In this document: piece by piece, positions 37,601 through 48,400 of the stretch
How the letters are laid out: every line of letters begins with the position of its first letter
Numbering within the stretch: position 1 is the stretch's first letter
From: Nymphalis io
Taxonomy: Eukaryota > Arthropoda > Insecta > Lepidoptera > Nymphalidae
DNA length: 64,000 bases
Assembly (NCBI RefSeq): GCF_905147045.1
Contig: NC_065897.1
Coordinates: 15,001-79,000 of the forward strand
Direction of reading: 5' to 3'
Program-made: the position numbers and the translations under genes
The notes under the pieces: model-generated
The model's database searches: none
What the model was told of the DNA's origin: nothing
Seen by the model: only the letters and a program-made list of their open reading frames with translations

Positions 37601-38280
37601 CCGGTGGCACCTCGAGCATGCTCGCTCCCGTGGCCGCGGTCCGGAACCGTACCACGGTCAAGCCGACCTCCCGAAGGCTGATCCGGCTCTTGGCCAGGTC
37701 CAGAGCCTTCTCGTAGATCCACCCCTTTTCTTCGGCACTGAACTTCAGCGTCAATGTTATCGCTGCGGTGCGAGGAGGGCGGAGTTTCCTCGTAGCCGAG
37801 ACCTTCTTGGTGGCCCCGGAAAAAGTCGGCTTCGCCAGTGCCGGCTTAGCGCTCGACTTCTCGGCCTTTTTGGCTTGTTCTTCGCGACCACGGCGCTCCA
37901 CGTGGTCGGAGTGGCGGCCGGCTCCGCGGACGGTTGAGGAGCCTCCCTCCTGGCTGCCGCCTCTTGGGCAGCCATACTCTTCTTTGGCCGCTTCGGCCTG
38001 ACCGCAGGCTGGACGGCGCTGGCCTCGACGGCCTCAGCTGCACCGGAGGTAGCAGGAGCTTCCTTTCTCACAGTGGCTACGGCCGCTGCCTGCACTGCCC
38101 TACGGTCGGCGGCCAGTGGAGGCCGCAGCCGAGGCTCCGGCAGGAGGCGGCCCTCGAGGCCCTCGAGGCGAGCGTTCACAGGCTGTTTCGGTTCGGTTTC
38201 GGCTGGGTCGAAAGTCCCTTTTGGTTCTATTCTGAAACGTCCGGTTTCCAAATTGATTCCTTTACCTAAGCTGTAAAGAA
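34612..38280 (-). mobile_element. R1-clade (TRAS/SART-like) LINE, rearranged
   Basis: GC-rich minus-strand element with poly(A) (T-run 34612-34623) at its 3' end. Gag: 38251 to about 37870, then a frameshift into 37901-37260 (LRVLDLADSVTAEE; GRIRVGWVSARV). A deletion fuses gag directly to the endonuclease in frame, so the usual zinc knuckles and EN start are missing (VMLLDLLVQSMAEW). EN motifs: VVVVSEPYF, VLVTGDFNAKS, VDVTFAS, LDHRYI. A frameshift near 36570 enters the linker (VYWWRPELHRL). A second deletion removes part of the RT fingers. RT: QYGFRPGRSTLDA, SDISNAFNTLPW, GVPQGSVLGPLLW, CYADDTLV, KYLGLVLDG. The C-terminal CHHC-type segment follows GREPTMECHHC. The 3' UTR closely matches the LINE fragment inside the telomere (6204-6275), which is why I place it with telomere-associated LINEs. 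Confidence 0.85.
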
Positions 38281-38518
38281 CTGAGGGTTCTTGGTGGGCG
38301 CTATGTTAGGTTAAGTTAGTTATGCTATTTTTCGGTAGATGGCGTTAACCAAAAGAGTCTCAATTCTGAATCGCGCTGGCCAGAACCCAAGATAAAACCA
38401 TAAAGTGTTTAAAAATGTTATATTTTTTTTGTCTTTCAATACAGTTATATATTTCAAGGTGTGTTTTAATTTATCGTGTCAAGTAGTAAATTATATTTCA
38501 ATTGTGTTAAGTGAACAG

Positions 38519-39399
38519 CCACCAAAAAACGATTTGAAGAAAGTGAAAGGGCTTTTAAAGCCCTACATTTACCTGGTGATGCATCTGATCGTGAATTAAA
38601 AGGTCTCTTAGAAGACCAAAGGACAGAACACAAAATAAATGAAAAAGGCTGTTCTTTGGGTTTGCTAATGAAGAGATATTATAAAGCATGTAAACAAAAG
38701 TATTTTTGGAAAATCGCAGTAATACTTTTAGTAATAAATGTATATAGGATTACAGCTGGTCGAATATTATTGAGTACATTAGCAATAACAATGATACAGG
38801 ATATCTCAGGGAGTTCAGATATTCTACAATACACTTTAGTCGTCTACGGATTCTCATTGTTAGGGGCTTGGATTTCTTGCATAATTGTGAGCAAATTTAA
38901 AATGAGAAGTATTTTATTGGTATCTGGAATAATAGCTAATGTCATACAGATAATATTAGCTGTTTGCCTTTATATCTGGCTCGACGATAGTGGTCAGGCG
39001 TGACCAAAAATGTATTTACTAGCTTTATACCTGGTATCAATAACGGCAGTACCGTATTCTGTGCTTGAAACGTTACTGTCGGAGTTGCATCCTCTGGAAA
39101 TAAAAGCGATTAACACTTTCTGTTTCGGCGCCATTTGTGGTGTTATGCAATTTTTAAACATCCGATATGCTTTAAAGATATTCTCGTTGATAGGATATCA
39201 TGGAGTGTTCTTTTTACACGCAATTCTGATTTTTTTCTGTATGATATATCTCTACATATATTTACCTGAAACTAAAGGGAGAACTTTGCAGGAAATCGAA
39301 TTTTACTTCAAACATAATACCTTTGATAAGAATAATAGCATCCCAGAAAAAGCGACAAACATATTAAGCAATAGAAAGAAATATATAGAATCTCATTAA
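38519..39399 (+). pseudogene. MFS sugar transporter, C-terminal half, one stop
   Basis: An open frame begins after an acceptor-like TGAACAG at about 38518. It starts with the cytoplasmic loop typical of insect sugar (trehalose-type) transporters: KKRFEESERAFKAL and DASDRELKGLLED. Membrane segments follow (about 38695-38780, 38815-38880, 38905-38985), then an in-frame TGA at 39001-39003, and the same frame continues with more membrane segments and the family signature PETKGRTLQEIEFYF near 39270-39310, ending at TAA 39397-39399. The first half of the protein (six or so helices and the signature motifs there) is not found upstream; an R1-clade LINE lies there instead. One stop plus a missing N-terminus suggests a recent pseudogene, unless upstream exons exist beyond the LINE and the TGA is a sequencing error. 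Confidence 0.75.
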
Positions 39400-39559
39400 A
39401 TAACTTCTTAAAATAGAAAATAATATTTATAATAAATATGAAAACTAATCTCAACATATTTTGTTTCATTGATTTTTTTAATAATCGTGAACTAATCCTG
39501 AACAAGCAGCAGAACATTTAAAGAGCAAACATTTTTTCTTATTTTTTTCTATTTTATAT

Positions 39560-39740
39560 TATACGTAGGTGGATGGACAAAGTAAGTGGTCAACAGCGCC
39601 CGTATACATTACATTAGTGCTGTAGGAATTATTAAGCATTACTTACAACGCCAATGGGCGCATTGATGGCGATCAACCCTGAGGAATGAGGTGTAATGTC
39701 CCTCGTACCTGTAGTTACACTGGCTCTGTACATGCTTGTT
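39560..39740 (-). mobile_element. SINE-like repeat (family A), diverged part
   Basis: Contains GTGGATGGACAAAGTAAGTGG, CGCCAATGGGCGCATTGATGG and TACCTGTAGTTACACTGGCTC, in the order of family A minus orientation, clearly decayed. Confidence 0.65.
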
Positions 39741-40056
39741 ATAATTACACTTCTTGTCTATTTTTATACTATATTTCTTCATCGATTTTAATATAGAAAA
39801 ACACCAAAGCAAAGCAAAGCGTATTATTACGTTTAAATGTAGAATTATATGTTTTGTTTTTATTACATCTTAATACAAAGTAATTCCCACGGGTGAATAA
39901 AATAAGATGTAAATTAAATATCCCACTAGTTACGTCAGTAGCGGTCCGATGGTTGGAAAAATCATTTACTTAAAATATGTATTTTTAAGTCTACAAATTA
40001 CAATTACAACTTAATATTTAATTAAGACTAACTTCTAGATCGAAGTTGCTAGATCA

Positions 40057-40375
40057 ATGAGTCATTATCTTGACCTAAGAAAGGAGCAATTAAATAAACT
40101 TGAGCGTATTCAAAATCTCTGTTTCGGTTGTATTCGGTTTATATTCGGACTCCTCAAATTTGACCACATTTCTGAATTTCGCAAAAAACTCGAGTGGCTC
40201 CGATCTGTCTTCGCGGGAATACTCATATTCTTTCTCTTCTCTACTGTATACTTTTTCATCCAAATTCTCCGCACTATCTTAAACACCGTTTTGAATTCCT
40301 TAAGGACTCGCACGGCCGCACTCTACGATCTGACGAGAATCTAATTCTTAAAATTCCTTCTCACTCTTCTTCTTT
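40057..40375 (+). mobile_element. LINE RT C-terminal fragment
   Basis: First frame: LNKLERIQNLCFGCIRFIFG and LLKFDHISEF. After a shift near 40195: RGNTHILSLLYCILFHP and FEFLKDSHGRTLRS. Same family as 12389-12590. An RTE fragment interrupts it on the right. Confidence 0.78.
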
Positions 40376-40552
40376 TTGTCCACTGCTGAACATAGGCCTC
40401 TCCCAAGGTGCGCCAAAGCTCCCTGTCCTCCGCCTTCCGCATCCAGTTGGTGCCCGCCACCTTCTTAAGGTCGTCGGTCCACCTGGCTGGAGGGCGCCCT
40501 ACGCTGCGCTTGCCGATTCGCGGTCTCCACTCTAGGACTCGTCTGCTCCAAG
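40376..40552 (-). mobile_element. RTE LINE 3' fragment
   Basis: About 175 bp nearly identical to 9510-9675: minus translation has WRPRIGKRSVGRPPARWTDD and ends QQWT. The tetranucleotide tail is missing. Confidence 0.9.
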
Positions 40553-40883
40553 CGGCGGTTTTCAAATGTTGATTTTGAGTAAAACTCTACATAATATTTG
40601 ACATAGAAATGAAATAACAAATAAGTGTATGTAAATTACATACACAATTACACAATGTAATTAAATTGATTTTTTTTGTAAATTACATGTACGAGTAGAA
40701 ACGACGTTCGTTGTCTTGTAATTGGATGATTACTCTTGATCAACTGCATATGTTTTTCTTTATTTTAAATCAATTGCTGCTAATATTCAGTGAATAAGTA
40801 TTGTGTATAAAATAAATGTAGCCGTAGCGGGACAATAATTTATAATTAAGTTAATAAAAACATAACGTGTCGCTAATAGTAAC

Positions 40884-41212
40884 TGGTGGTAGGGCTTTGT
40901 GCAAGCTCGTCTGGGTAGGTACCACCCACTCATCAGATATTCTACCGCAAAACAGCAGTATTTGGTATTGTTGTGTTTCGGTTTGAAAGGTGAGTGAGCC
41001 AGTGTAATTACAGGCACAAGGGACATAACATCTTAGTTCCCAAGGTTGGTGGCGCATTGGCTATGTAAGCGATGGTATGTAATTACACTGGCTCACTCAT
41101 CCTTCAAACCGGAACACAACAATAACAAGTACTGCTGTTTTGCGGTAGAATATCTGATGAGTGGGTGGTACCTACCCAGACGAGCTTGCACAAAGCTCTA
41201 CCACCAGTAAAA
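40884..41212. mobile_element. Inverted pair of family A SINEs
   Basis: A 5' part in plus orientation (40884-41072, from CTGGTGGTAGGGC to CTATGTAAGCGATGG) is followed directly by a copy in minus orientation (41073-41212, from TGTAATTACACTGGCTCAC to ACCACCAGTAAAAC). The arms (about 135 bp) can pair into a long hairpin. Confidence 0.85.
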
Positions 41213-41344
41213 CATATATCGGAAAAGAACCATCCTCCTCGTTCCGAAAACCCGTCGTCAGAGATTTAGTGTCGTGACGTCATTTGGATTATATGGGAGC
41301 ACAAATCACCGAGCTCACACTATCAGTGAGTAAGTAAAGTTTCT

Positions 41345-42222
41345 TACTTTTTTTTTCTCGCAGTGGAAACCTTCAGAAAGGTACCCGGGTCCTATGGGGG
41401 TGAAACCGTAAAAGTAAAGTTTCTTACTACTGTAACCAAACGATTAACAACAGCTCATCAACTGAGGTCGTGACCTCCTCATGTCCTCGCTATCTGTCGC
41501 CTGCACCTGTGTTACCATGTGATTTTCGTCATTTAATTAAATTAAATTTTATTCGGGGTAATTTTTTTATTTTGTATTTTAAGATCGATTACATTGATAG
41601 AACCGACTTACGATACCTAATAACCACTTCACGGGTTCTTGTTTACACCTTTTACCTATTTATCATTATAGCCGAGAAACATTTGAATAGTTCGTTTTTA
41701 ATTTTAATATTTTTGATTATTTAAAAGCTTAAAACGCCATACAAAAAATTAAGTGTGCCCTTTTTTAAAATTTTACGAATAACAGTAAAATTTAAATTCT
41801 TGCGCAAGACAATAATTTATAGAAAAAATATTATAAAATCCTGGATGGTTTTTTTATTTTTGTTTTGATGGGATAGAAGATTCGTATGGCTTAAAAGATA
41901 GGGCGTAATCCTGGGGCCGTGGATGCGTGAGGTGGGGGCCTCGCGTGTCCTATTTCAGACGGCCCTGAGAAGGACAGGGGGGGAGGCGAAATTACCTTTG
42001 CCCTGAGGGGAACTCCGCCGAGCCACGAGCGGAGTACAGCGCGAAAGAGGCCGCGGATGCGTTATATTAAAACGATCCCGCAGCCTCTCCGATCCATGCT
42101 GAGGACGGCCATCGCAGTAATTTTAATAGGTAAGAATCCCACATAACCCGGTTCCACCCCCATGAGACCCTGGTACCTTACTTAAGGTTGCCACTGCGAG
42201 AAAAAAATAAAAAAAGAAGGTT
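41345..42222. mobile_element. Two inverted copies of a GC-rich retroelement 3' end
   Basis: Short copy at 41349-41410 (minus; T-run, CTCGCAGTGGAAACCTTCAG, GGTACCCGGGTC). Long copy at about 41890-42222 (plus; CCCCCATGAGACCCTGGTACC, AAGGTTGCCACTGCGAG and an A-rich tail). They are reverse complements where they overlap. 41413-41880 between them is AT-rich with nothing recognised. The GC-rich body resembles LINE untranslated sequence; no protein motif is visible. Confidence 0.6.
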
Positions 42223-42319
42223 CGTATGGACATGTTCGCAAAAAAAAATTATATATAAATATACTTTTGGGTGCAAATAACGTAATGCAAAATATACGAT
42301 GTCTCAATATCCTTTTTTT

Positions 42320-42540
42320 TAAGACTGGAAAAACGTGTTAATCGTTTCCCCCACGGGAACGGGGGATTATATGGACTCGCCGGTGTCTAAGGCGCCGAGT
42401 GCGCCCCGAACATCGGAATACCCACTAAAAAACCAGCGGTACCCTTTCCGCCGTAACGACGAGCGCCACGGGATCGCTTGCGCATGCTACCGTGACGCTC
42501 TGAAAATATAAATGTCCCAAGGCCTGTCGTTAAACATAGC
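42320..42540. mobile_element. GC-rich retroelement debris
   Basis: A GC-rich block (TTTCCCCCACGGGAACGGGG; ACGACGAGCGCCACGGGATC) in AT-rich surroundings, likely untranslated sequence of a LINE related to the preceding one. No coding frame. Confidence 0.4.
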
Positions 42541-43710
42541 CGGCTTTGATTTTAGTGAGAACTGTTATCATATGGAAAGGTTTTATGTTGCATGCTCCAT
42601 AGTGAGCTCTGTGAGTAACTTAGTAATTTAAGCCCCCAAAGGAAAATCCGCAAACGTCATTTACAAAGAAGTGCTTCGATTATTAATTATAAATACAGTT
42701 TTCAGAGACTTGATAAATTTTGTTTAATCTGAGTTTGATAGAAAAAAAAATTGTGCGCTTGCTCATTTACAGTATTAACTATATCCTACAACGTGGATAG
42801 ATGACCGGAATATTTAAACAACAGAATCATAGATCGAAAGACATGTTTAAAATAAACTGTTCTTCAACGCATTAAGGCACTATAAAATATATTAAGTGAA
42901 ACTATATGGATCACAGTACGTTCACTGATGATTATAAAAGAATTAGCTTAAATCTAGCTAAAATTAAATCATCTAAACTCACACAAGTATAGGTTTCAAT
43001 ATGGAATGATAGGTCACGTATTTGCTCAGTTGTTAACATTACAATAATGGTCTAAAATCTGGAATAATTCTAGATTTTTATAACATTACCGCCAACTTAA
43101 GAAAGGCCCAAATTATCATTAGGGTGTAAATTTAAAGAAATTAAAATAATTACTGTCACTTCTCAATATATATTTAATAATGTTATAAATGTACGTAAAA
43201 ACATAAAGCATAAGTACTATTACCCGATCACACAGGTTAATAAGTCTTTTGTAGGACAATGTATATGCTTTTACAACTGCATCCCAAAAAACATTTAGAA
43301 GTATTCAATTGTGAAATTTGAAAAAATCAGTAAGGTCCCTTAATGATTTTTTCAAATTTCAATTTTACATAACATTAGGAATAAAACGATCACTTCTAGG
43401 CCAATTAAAATTATATCATTATATTTCGTGTACAATTGTTCATATTACTTATAATTGTAAAATATGAGATAAAAATGCCGCTAAGTTTCTTTCACAGTTC
43501 TTGTGAGGTTTGAGCTGATTACTTCCGAACTGGTGGTAGAATTTTGACAATCAATATATTGAATACAGATTTCTGAATTTGACTACACAGATTATTCCTA
43601 TCACAACGTTTTTTGCATTAATTCTGATAATAATATTTAACGTTCCTGAGAAACACGAATAAATAATCCAATGCAGACAAAATCATTATAATATGATTTT
43701 AACAATCATT
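42541..43710. other. AT-rich non-coding DNA
   Basis: No gene or repeat recognised. Confidence 0.5.
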
Positions 43711-43712
43711 TT

Positions 43713-43745
43713 AATTTACGAAGCGTATTTTACGCTTCGTAAATT
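43713..43745. repeat. Perfect 15-bp hairpin, 3-base loop
   Basis: AATTTACGAAGCGTA / TTT / TACGCTTCGTAAATT. It could act as a transcription stop or be a fragment of an inverted-repeat element; its function is unknown. Confidence 0.93.
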
Positions 43746-43816
43746 TTAACAACAATAATAACACATAAAATAAGCAAAACAATACATGCCAGACATGAAC
43801 TCATCAATGCTACTAT

Positions 43817-44121
43817 ACCGTAACCGTAACAGCCTGTGAATGTCCCACTGCTGGGCTGAAGGCCTCCTCTCCCTTTTTGAGGAGAAGGTTTGGAGCTTAT
43901 TCCACCACGCTGCTCTAGTGCGGGTTGGTGGAATACACATGTGGCAGAATTTCAGTGAAATTAGACACATGCAGGCTTCCTCACGATGTCTTCCTTGAAT
44001 GCCGGAGATGAATTATAATCACAAATTAAGCATATGAAAATTCAGTGGTGCTTGCCCGGGTTTGAAACTACGATCATCGGTTAAGATTCACGCGTTCTTA
44101 CCACTGGGCCATCTCGGCTTT
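43817..44121 (-). mobile_element. tRNA-derived SINE (family B), full length
   Basis: Minus orientation: tRNA-like head at 44121-44045 (GCCGAGATGGCCCAGTGGTA as A-box region), body as in the other copies, (TTACGG)n tail at 43817-43830. It lies about 165 bp upstream of the RDH start codon. Confidence 0.88.
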
Positions 44122-44288
44122 TACTATACATACTATATTAATTACGGCAACTGCTCTTCGAAAATAATATATAAACGTTGACGAGATAAGTATAAGAACA
44201 AATATTGAAATACTCGCAAGTAATGAACACCATCTTAAACATTTGTATTGTATCTTTTATAGTATTTTTTAAAATTGAAAATATCACA

Positions 44289-45275
44289 ATGTGTTTTAAG
44301 TTAACAGCGATTTTTTTAATGTCCATAATTTTATGGTTTCGTTATTTTCGTAAATATTTTACATATAAATGTACATGTGCTGTATCTCTATTGGGAAAAG
44401 TTGTGATAATTACTGGAGCCAATACAGGAATTGGATATTATACGGCTTTAGATCTAGCAGCTAAAGGAGCCAGAGTTATATTAGCCTGTCGCCATGAAGG
44501 CAAGGGTTTGTCAGTTCGAGATAGAATCATTACCTCAACTGGTAATTCGAACGTGGTCTACAAACATCTGGACTTATCATCGTTAACTTGTGTAAGAACC
44601 TTTGCGAATGATGTAATTAGAACAGAAGACCGACTAGACATACTTATAAACAACGCAGGAACGTATGGCGCTAGCGACAAGTATACAGAAGACGGAATAG
44701 TCGAAGGACTTCAAGTGAATTACTTCGGGCACTTTCTACTTACACTTCTTCTATTTAATTTACTGAAAAAATCAAAACCTAGTAGAATAATTAACGTCAG
44801 TTCAATTCTACATTATTACGGATTCATAAAAATTGATCATATCAACGAAATCGGAAGAAAAGACCTCATTACATATATTAACAGTAAACTATGCAGTGTT
44901 TTGTTCTGTGTTGAGTTTGCAAGACGATTTCATGGAAGTGGCGTGGTGTGTAACTCCGCACACCCGGGTATGATCGACACAGCGATAAGTGCTCAAGCGA
45001 ATTTCTTCTTCAAGTGGATGTTTAAGATTTGCTGCTGGATATGCTACAGAAGTACTGAAGAAGGCGTCCGGACTATCACACACCTTGCGGTATCGAAAGA
45101 ATGTGAAAATATTTCGGGAAAATTTTACATGAATTGTGTACCACGATATTTGTTCCCCAATGCACGCAATCCTTCCGTAGCGAGTAGTCTCTGGAGTCTT
45201 TCGGAGGAGCTGGTCGGTACAAAACTTGTACAAAGGTATATCACTAGTCAGGGTTTAAAGATTACTAATGAATAA
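44289..45275 (+). CDS. Retinol dehydrogenase-like SDR (RDH11-14 type)
   Basis: An NADP(H)-type short-chain dehydrogenase of 328 aa, the usual length for the RDH11-14/insect RDH group, which interconverts retinal and retinol at membranes. Visible: N-terminal hydrophobic anchor (residues 6-20), cofactor motif TGANTGIG (42-49), RxxILACR (62-68), NNAG (121-124), Ser near 171-172, catalytic Y196xxxK200 (YINSK), and AHPGMIDT after it. There is no intron. The ATG at 44289 has a good context (ACAATG) and matches the paralogue's N-terminal length; an in-frame ATG at 44223 would add 22 residues. It is tail to tail with the carotenoid oxygenase gene, stops 195 bp apart. That neighbour makes retinal, so a role in chromophore metabolism is plausible, though substrate cannot be read from sequence. 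Lipid or steroid substrates remain possible. Confidence 0.9.
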   Translation: MCFKLTAIFLMSIILWFRYFRKYFTYKCTCAVSLLGKVVIITGANTGIGYYTALDLAAKGARVILACRHEGKGLSVRDRIITSTGNSNVVYKHLDLSSLTCVRTFANDVIRTEDRLDILINNAGTYGASDKYTEDGIVEGLQVNYFGHFLLTLLLFNLLKKSKPSRIINVSSILHYYGFIKIDHINEIGRKDLITYINSKLCSVLFCVEFARRFHGSGVVCNSAHPGMIDTAISAQANFFFKWMFKICCWICYRSTEEGVRTITHLAVSKECENISGKFYMNCVPRYLFPNARNPSVASSLWSLSEELVGTKLVQRYITSQGLKITNE

Positions 45276-45406
45276 AAACACTAATTGCTTCAGTCATTTA
45301 TAACGTTCTTTTAATGTATTTTAAAAACTACATATTGGACTTTAATTCTAAAAATAAAAATAAATGATAAATAAATGATTAATATAAATATTTAATTTAG
45401 TATAAT

Positions 45407-45412
45407 TTTATT
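45407..45412 (-). terminator. Poly(A) signal AATAAA of carotenoid oxygenase gene
   Basis: AATAAA on the minus strand about 60 bp after the stop codon. On the other strand, A-rich AATAAA-like motifs for the RDH lie at 45350-45375, so the two transcripts may overlap or nearly touch at their 3' ends. Confidence 0.55.
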
Positions 45413-45470
45413 GAACCTCTGGATGAAGTTGATATTTAAATGGCAGTCAGGTGCTTAGAATGATTTTCTT

Positions 45471-48400
45471 TTATTTTATTGAAATTTGCTCAGGGAAAAA
45501 CCAGCCGTGGAAACATTTAGGCACTTGTGAAGGGGTTAAGAATTCAGCTCGCGCAATCTCTTGTAGGTCTGTAGCGTTTAAAATTATCAGTGTCACTGCG
45601 TTGTCAATCTTTCCCCATACTACCGCACTCAGCAACACGCCATCGTCCTCTCCCTACAAACAAATTATGTTAAATTTAAAATTATTATTATATACTAAAC
45701 ACTTCGTCTTATTAAATTTGTGTTACATAGTTTATCATTTTGTATTATATAAAAAATATATAACCAAATGGGATTTTAAATACGTTAAAGATTTTTATAT
45801 CGCACCTTCGCATCGGGATGAGCTATAAACACAGGCTCGCTGGGGTACCCGTCATATTCACGCCAAGTCTTTACCTCACCAGTTAGGGTATCTATTTTAA
45901 TAATCTAAAACACAATAAACTAAAGTTAGAGATTAATAAATATCAATATTGTTAATGAGAAATGTTATCAGTTATTAAATGTCTTATTACCCGATCTATA
46001 CGTGAAAATATAAACATTAAATATAATCATATTATCAGAAAATAAAGTAAAAGTGACTCCTTACCGAACCAGCGAATTTCGATCTAACTTCTGATCCTAT
46101 TCCGTAGAAGTATCTGTATGATCGCCCTAAAAAACGTTTTTAGGGTTTATTTTTTAACATAAATAAAACTGTATAAAGAGTAATTGATGAATATTGTTTG
46201 TAAAGGTGTCAAGTGAAAGGTAGGTAGTGTGGTTATTCGATGTGGTTATATGGCCGACTAGCATTGAGGAGGAGAAGGAGGAGGAACGCTCCTCGCGTTG
46301 TAAAATGTATTATTAGTGTTAGGTGAGTACACAAATATAAAGAATTGGTAACTTACCATTATAAGCATCATAATTTATTCTTGGTGCTTCGATTCCAACG
46401 TCTGCCAGTAAACGTGCTTCAACTTTAGCGAAAGGTGGCGTATCCAATGGAATCTCAAACCTCTTTGGGCGGCACTGGCACCATTGTCCGTAGTCGGGGT
46501 TACTGTCGGCGTTCTTTAAACAGTATTGATTTATTAACAAGTCAATAAACATTAATGAACAAAAACTATCAATTTTTTTTATATTAGGTGTCATATAATT
46601 AATTTGTTATTATTGAGACCTTCAACTGTTGTGCAAGGTTTTATTAAATTAGCTATTTATAAAAGATAAATAGCTCACGTAATAAGGATGTAACGAGTAC
46701 TACCTTAATAGCTTCGACGTACATCGCATCAATAATCTTCGCGTCTTTGTATGAACAAACGTCAATAGTCAGTTTGCCATCCATCTCGAACGAATTGATG
46801 ATATGCATGAAGAAGAACGTGTCGGCTCGGTAGCGGATGTTCTCTCCCGTATTACGATTTATTAGCAGGATTTGCGTCTGAAATTATTTAAGTAGTAAAA
46901 GGCAAATAATAAGAATATAAGAACTACGATCCGGTCCGGGCACACACTAACAGTGTGTGTGTGTTTATTTATATCAAAAAGTTTGACAGACTGTCAAATG
47001 GGCCCGTTGATGGTAAGTGGTCACCACCGCTCTTAGACTAGTACCTTAAGAAATATTAACCGTCCCTTACATCACCTATGCGCCACTGACCTTGGAAACT
47101 AAGATATGATGTCCCTTGTGCCTGTAGTTACACTACCTTATTTACCCTTCAAATCGGAATTTAATAATACTAAGTCTTTGCCTGTATTTATTTAAAATTG
47201 CTCTGTATTTATTTAAAAAAGCCAAGATGGCGTAATGGTTAAAACGCGTGAATCATAACCGGTGATTGTGGGTTAAAGCCCGTACAAACACCACTGAATT
47301 TTCCTATACTTAATTTGTGTTTATAGTTCATCTCGTGCTTGATCGTGCTTAGAATATGTGATGAGTGAGTGGTAACTATTTAGACTGGCTTATTTTATTA
47401 ATTAATAATGATATTATACACGTAAAACGAAAGAGATATGTTACTAGCGCGCGCAAATTGAAGACTCAAATACGTCCCGTTTTTATAATAATAATAATCT
47501 TTTTCTTTTTTCTCAAATGTAATGTAATGTAAAGTAGTAACTATATGCCCATCGAATATTTATCAGTTGTTATTCACGAAACTTACCTCGTACTCAGGAT
47601 ACCAGGACAAAGTCGATGAAAATGGTTTATTTATTATAATATTTTTCATCATACCAAAGGCCGATATAGCAAGTGGCTGCTCTATTATTACGTAATAGTT
47701 GTCAGTTATACCTGAAACCAAAATCATATAGGTATATGTGTAAAGATGGTGTCACCAATAAGGGTTGCCATCGAGCAAATTGACGATCGTAAAACTCTAC
47801 CAAATCCATTTTTAAACTATTTACACAATTGCTCAACCTAGTCTTCAAATAAAACCGTTTCACGCTGGACCGGCGCCTAGGACCTACTAACCAATTATTC
47901 TACCGCCAAATACAAATACTACCAAATCTATTGCTGTATTTCGGTTTGCAGGGTGAGCGTCATAGATCTCGTGGTTATTGGCTTGTAAATAATGTCAGAG
48001 TTAGTTTACTGTTTGTTTACATTTCCTGTGTATATGTTAGAGGTCCATTCGCTATCAAGTGGTCGTCGTCTTATCTTAACCCGCGATTTGGCGGTCCCCG
48101 TCTGTCTTGTACGGTCTTATAAGTACTTAAATGTCAATAGTTATATTAATAACGTAGTTACCAAACGAGTGCATGTACGTCGGCGAGAAACGCCATCGAG
48201 GTTCAATAGTACTGACGACTTCAGCAGAGTCGAACATATCTCCTGGAAACGAAACATTCAATATGTACGTTTGTTTAAGTCACTTCACTTTCGATTCGCC
48301 ATTTTCAGAATTTAAATGTAGAATTTACATGAAGACAAGAGACAATAAGTATTTACTATTCCCCATCAATTCAATTGCATACAATCTCCATCAATTAAAT

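Noticed and set aside
45471..45828. Plus-strand frame of 125 codons at the gene's 3' end
   Set aside because: Antisense shadow of the last exon and intron of the oxygenase gene.
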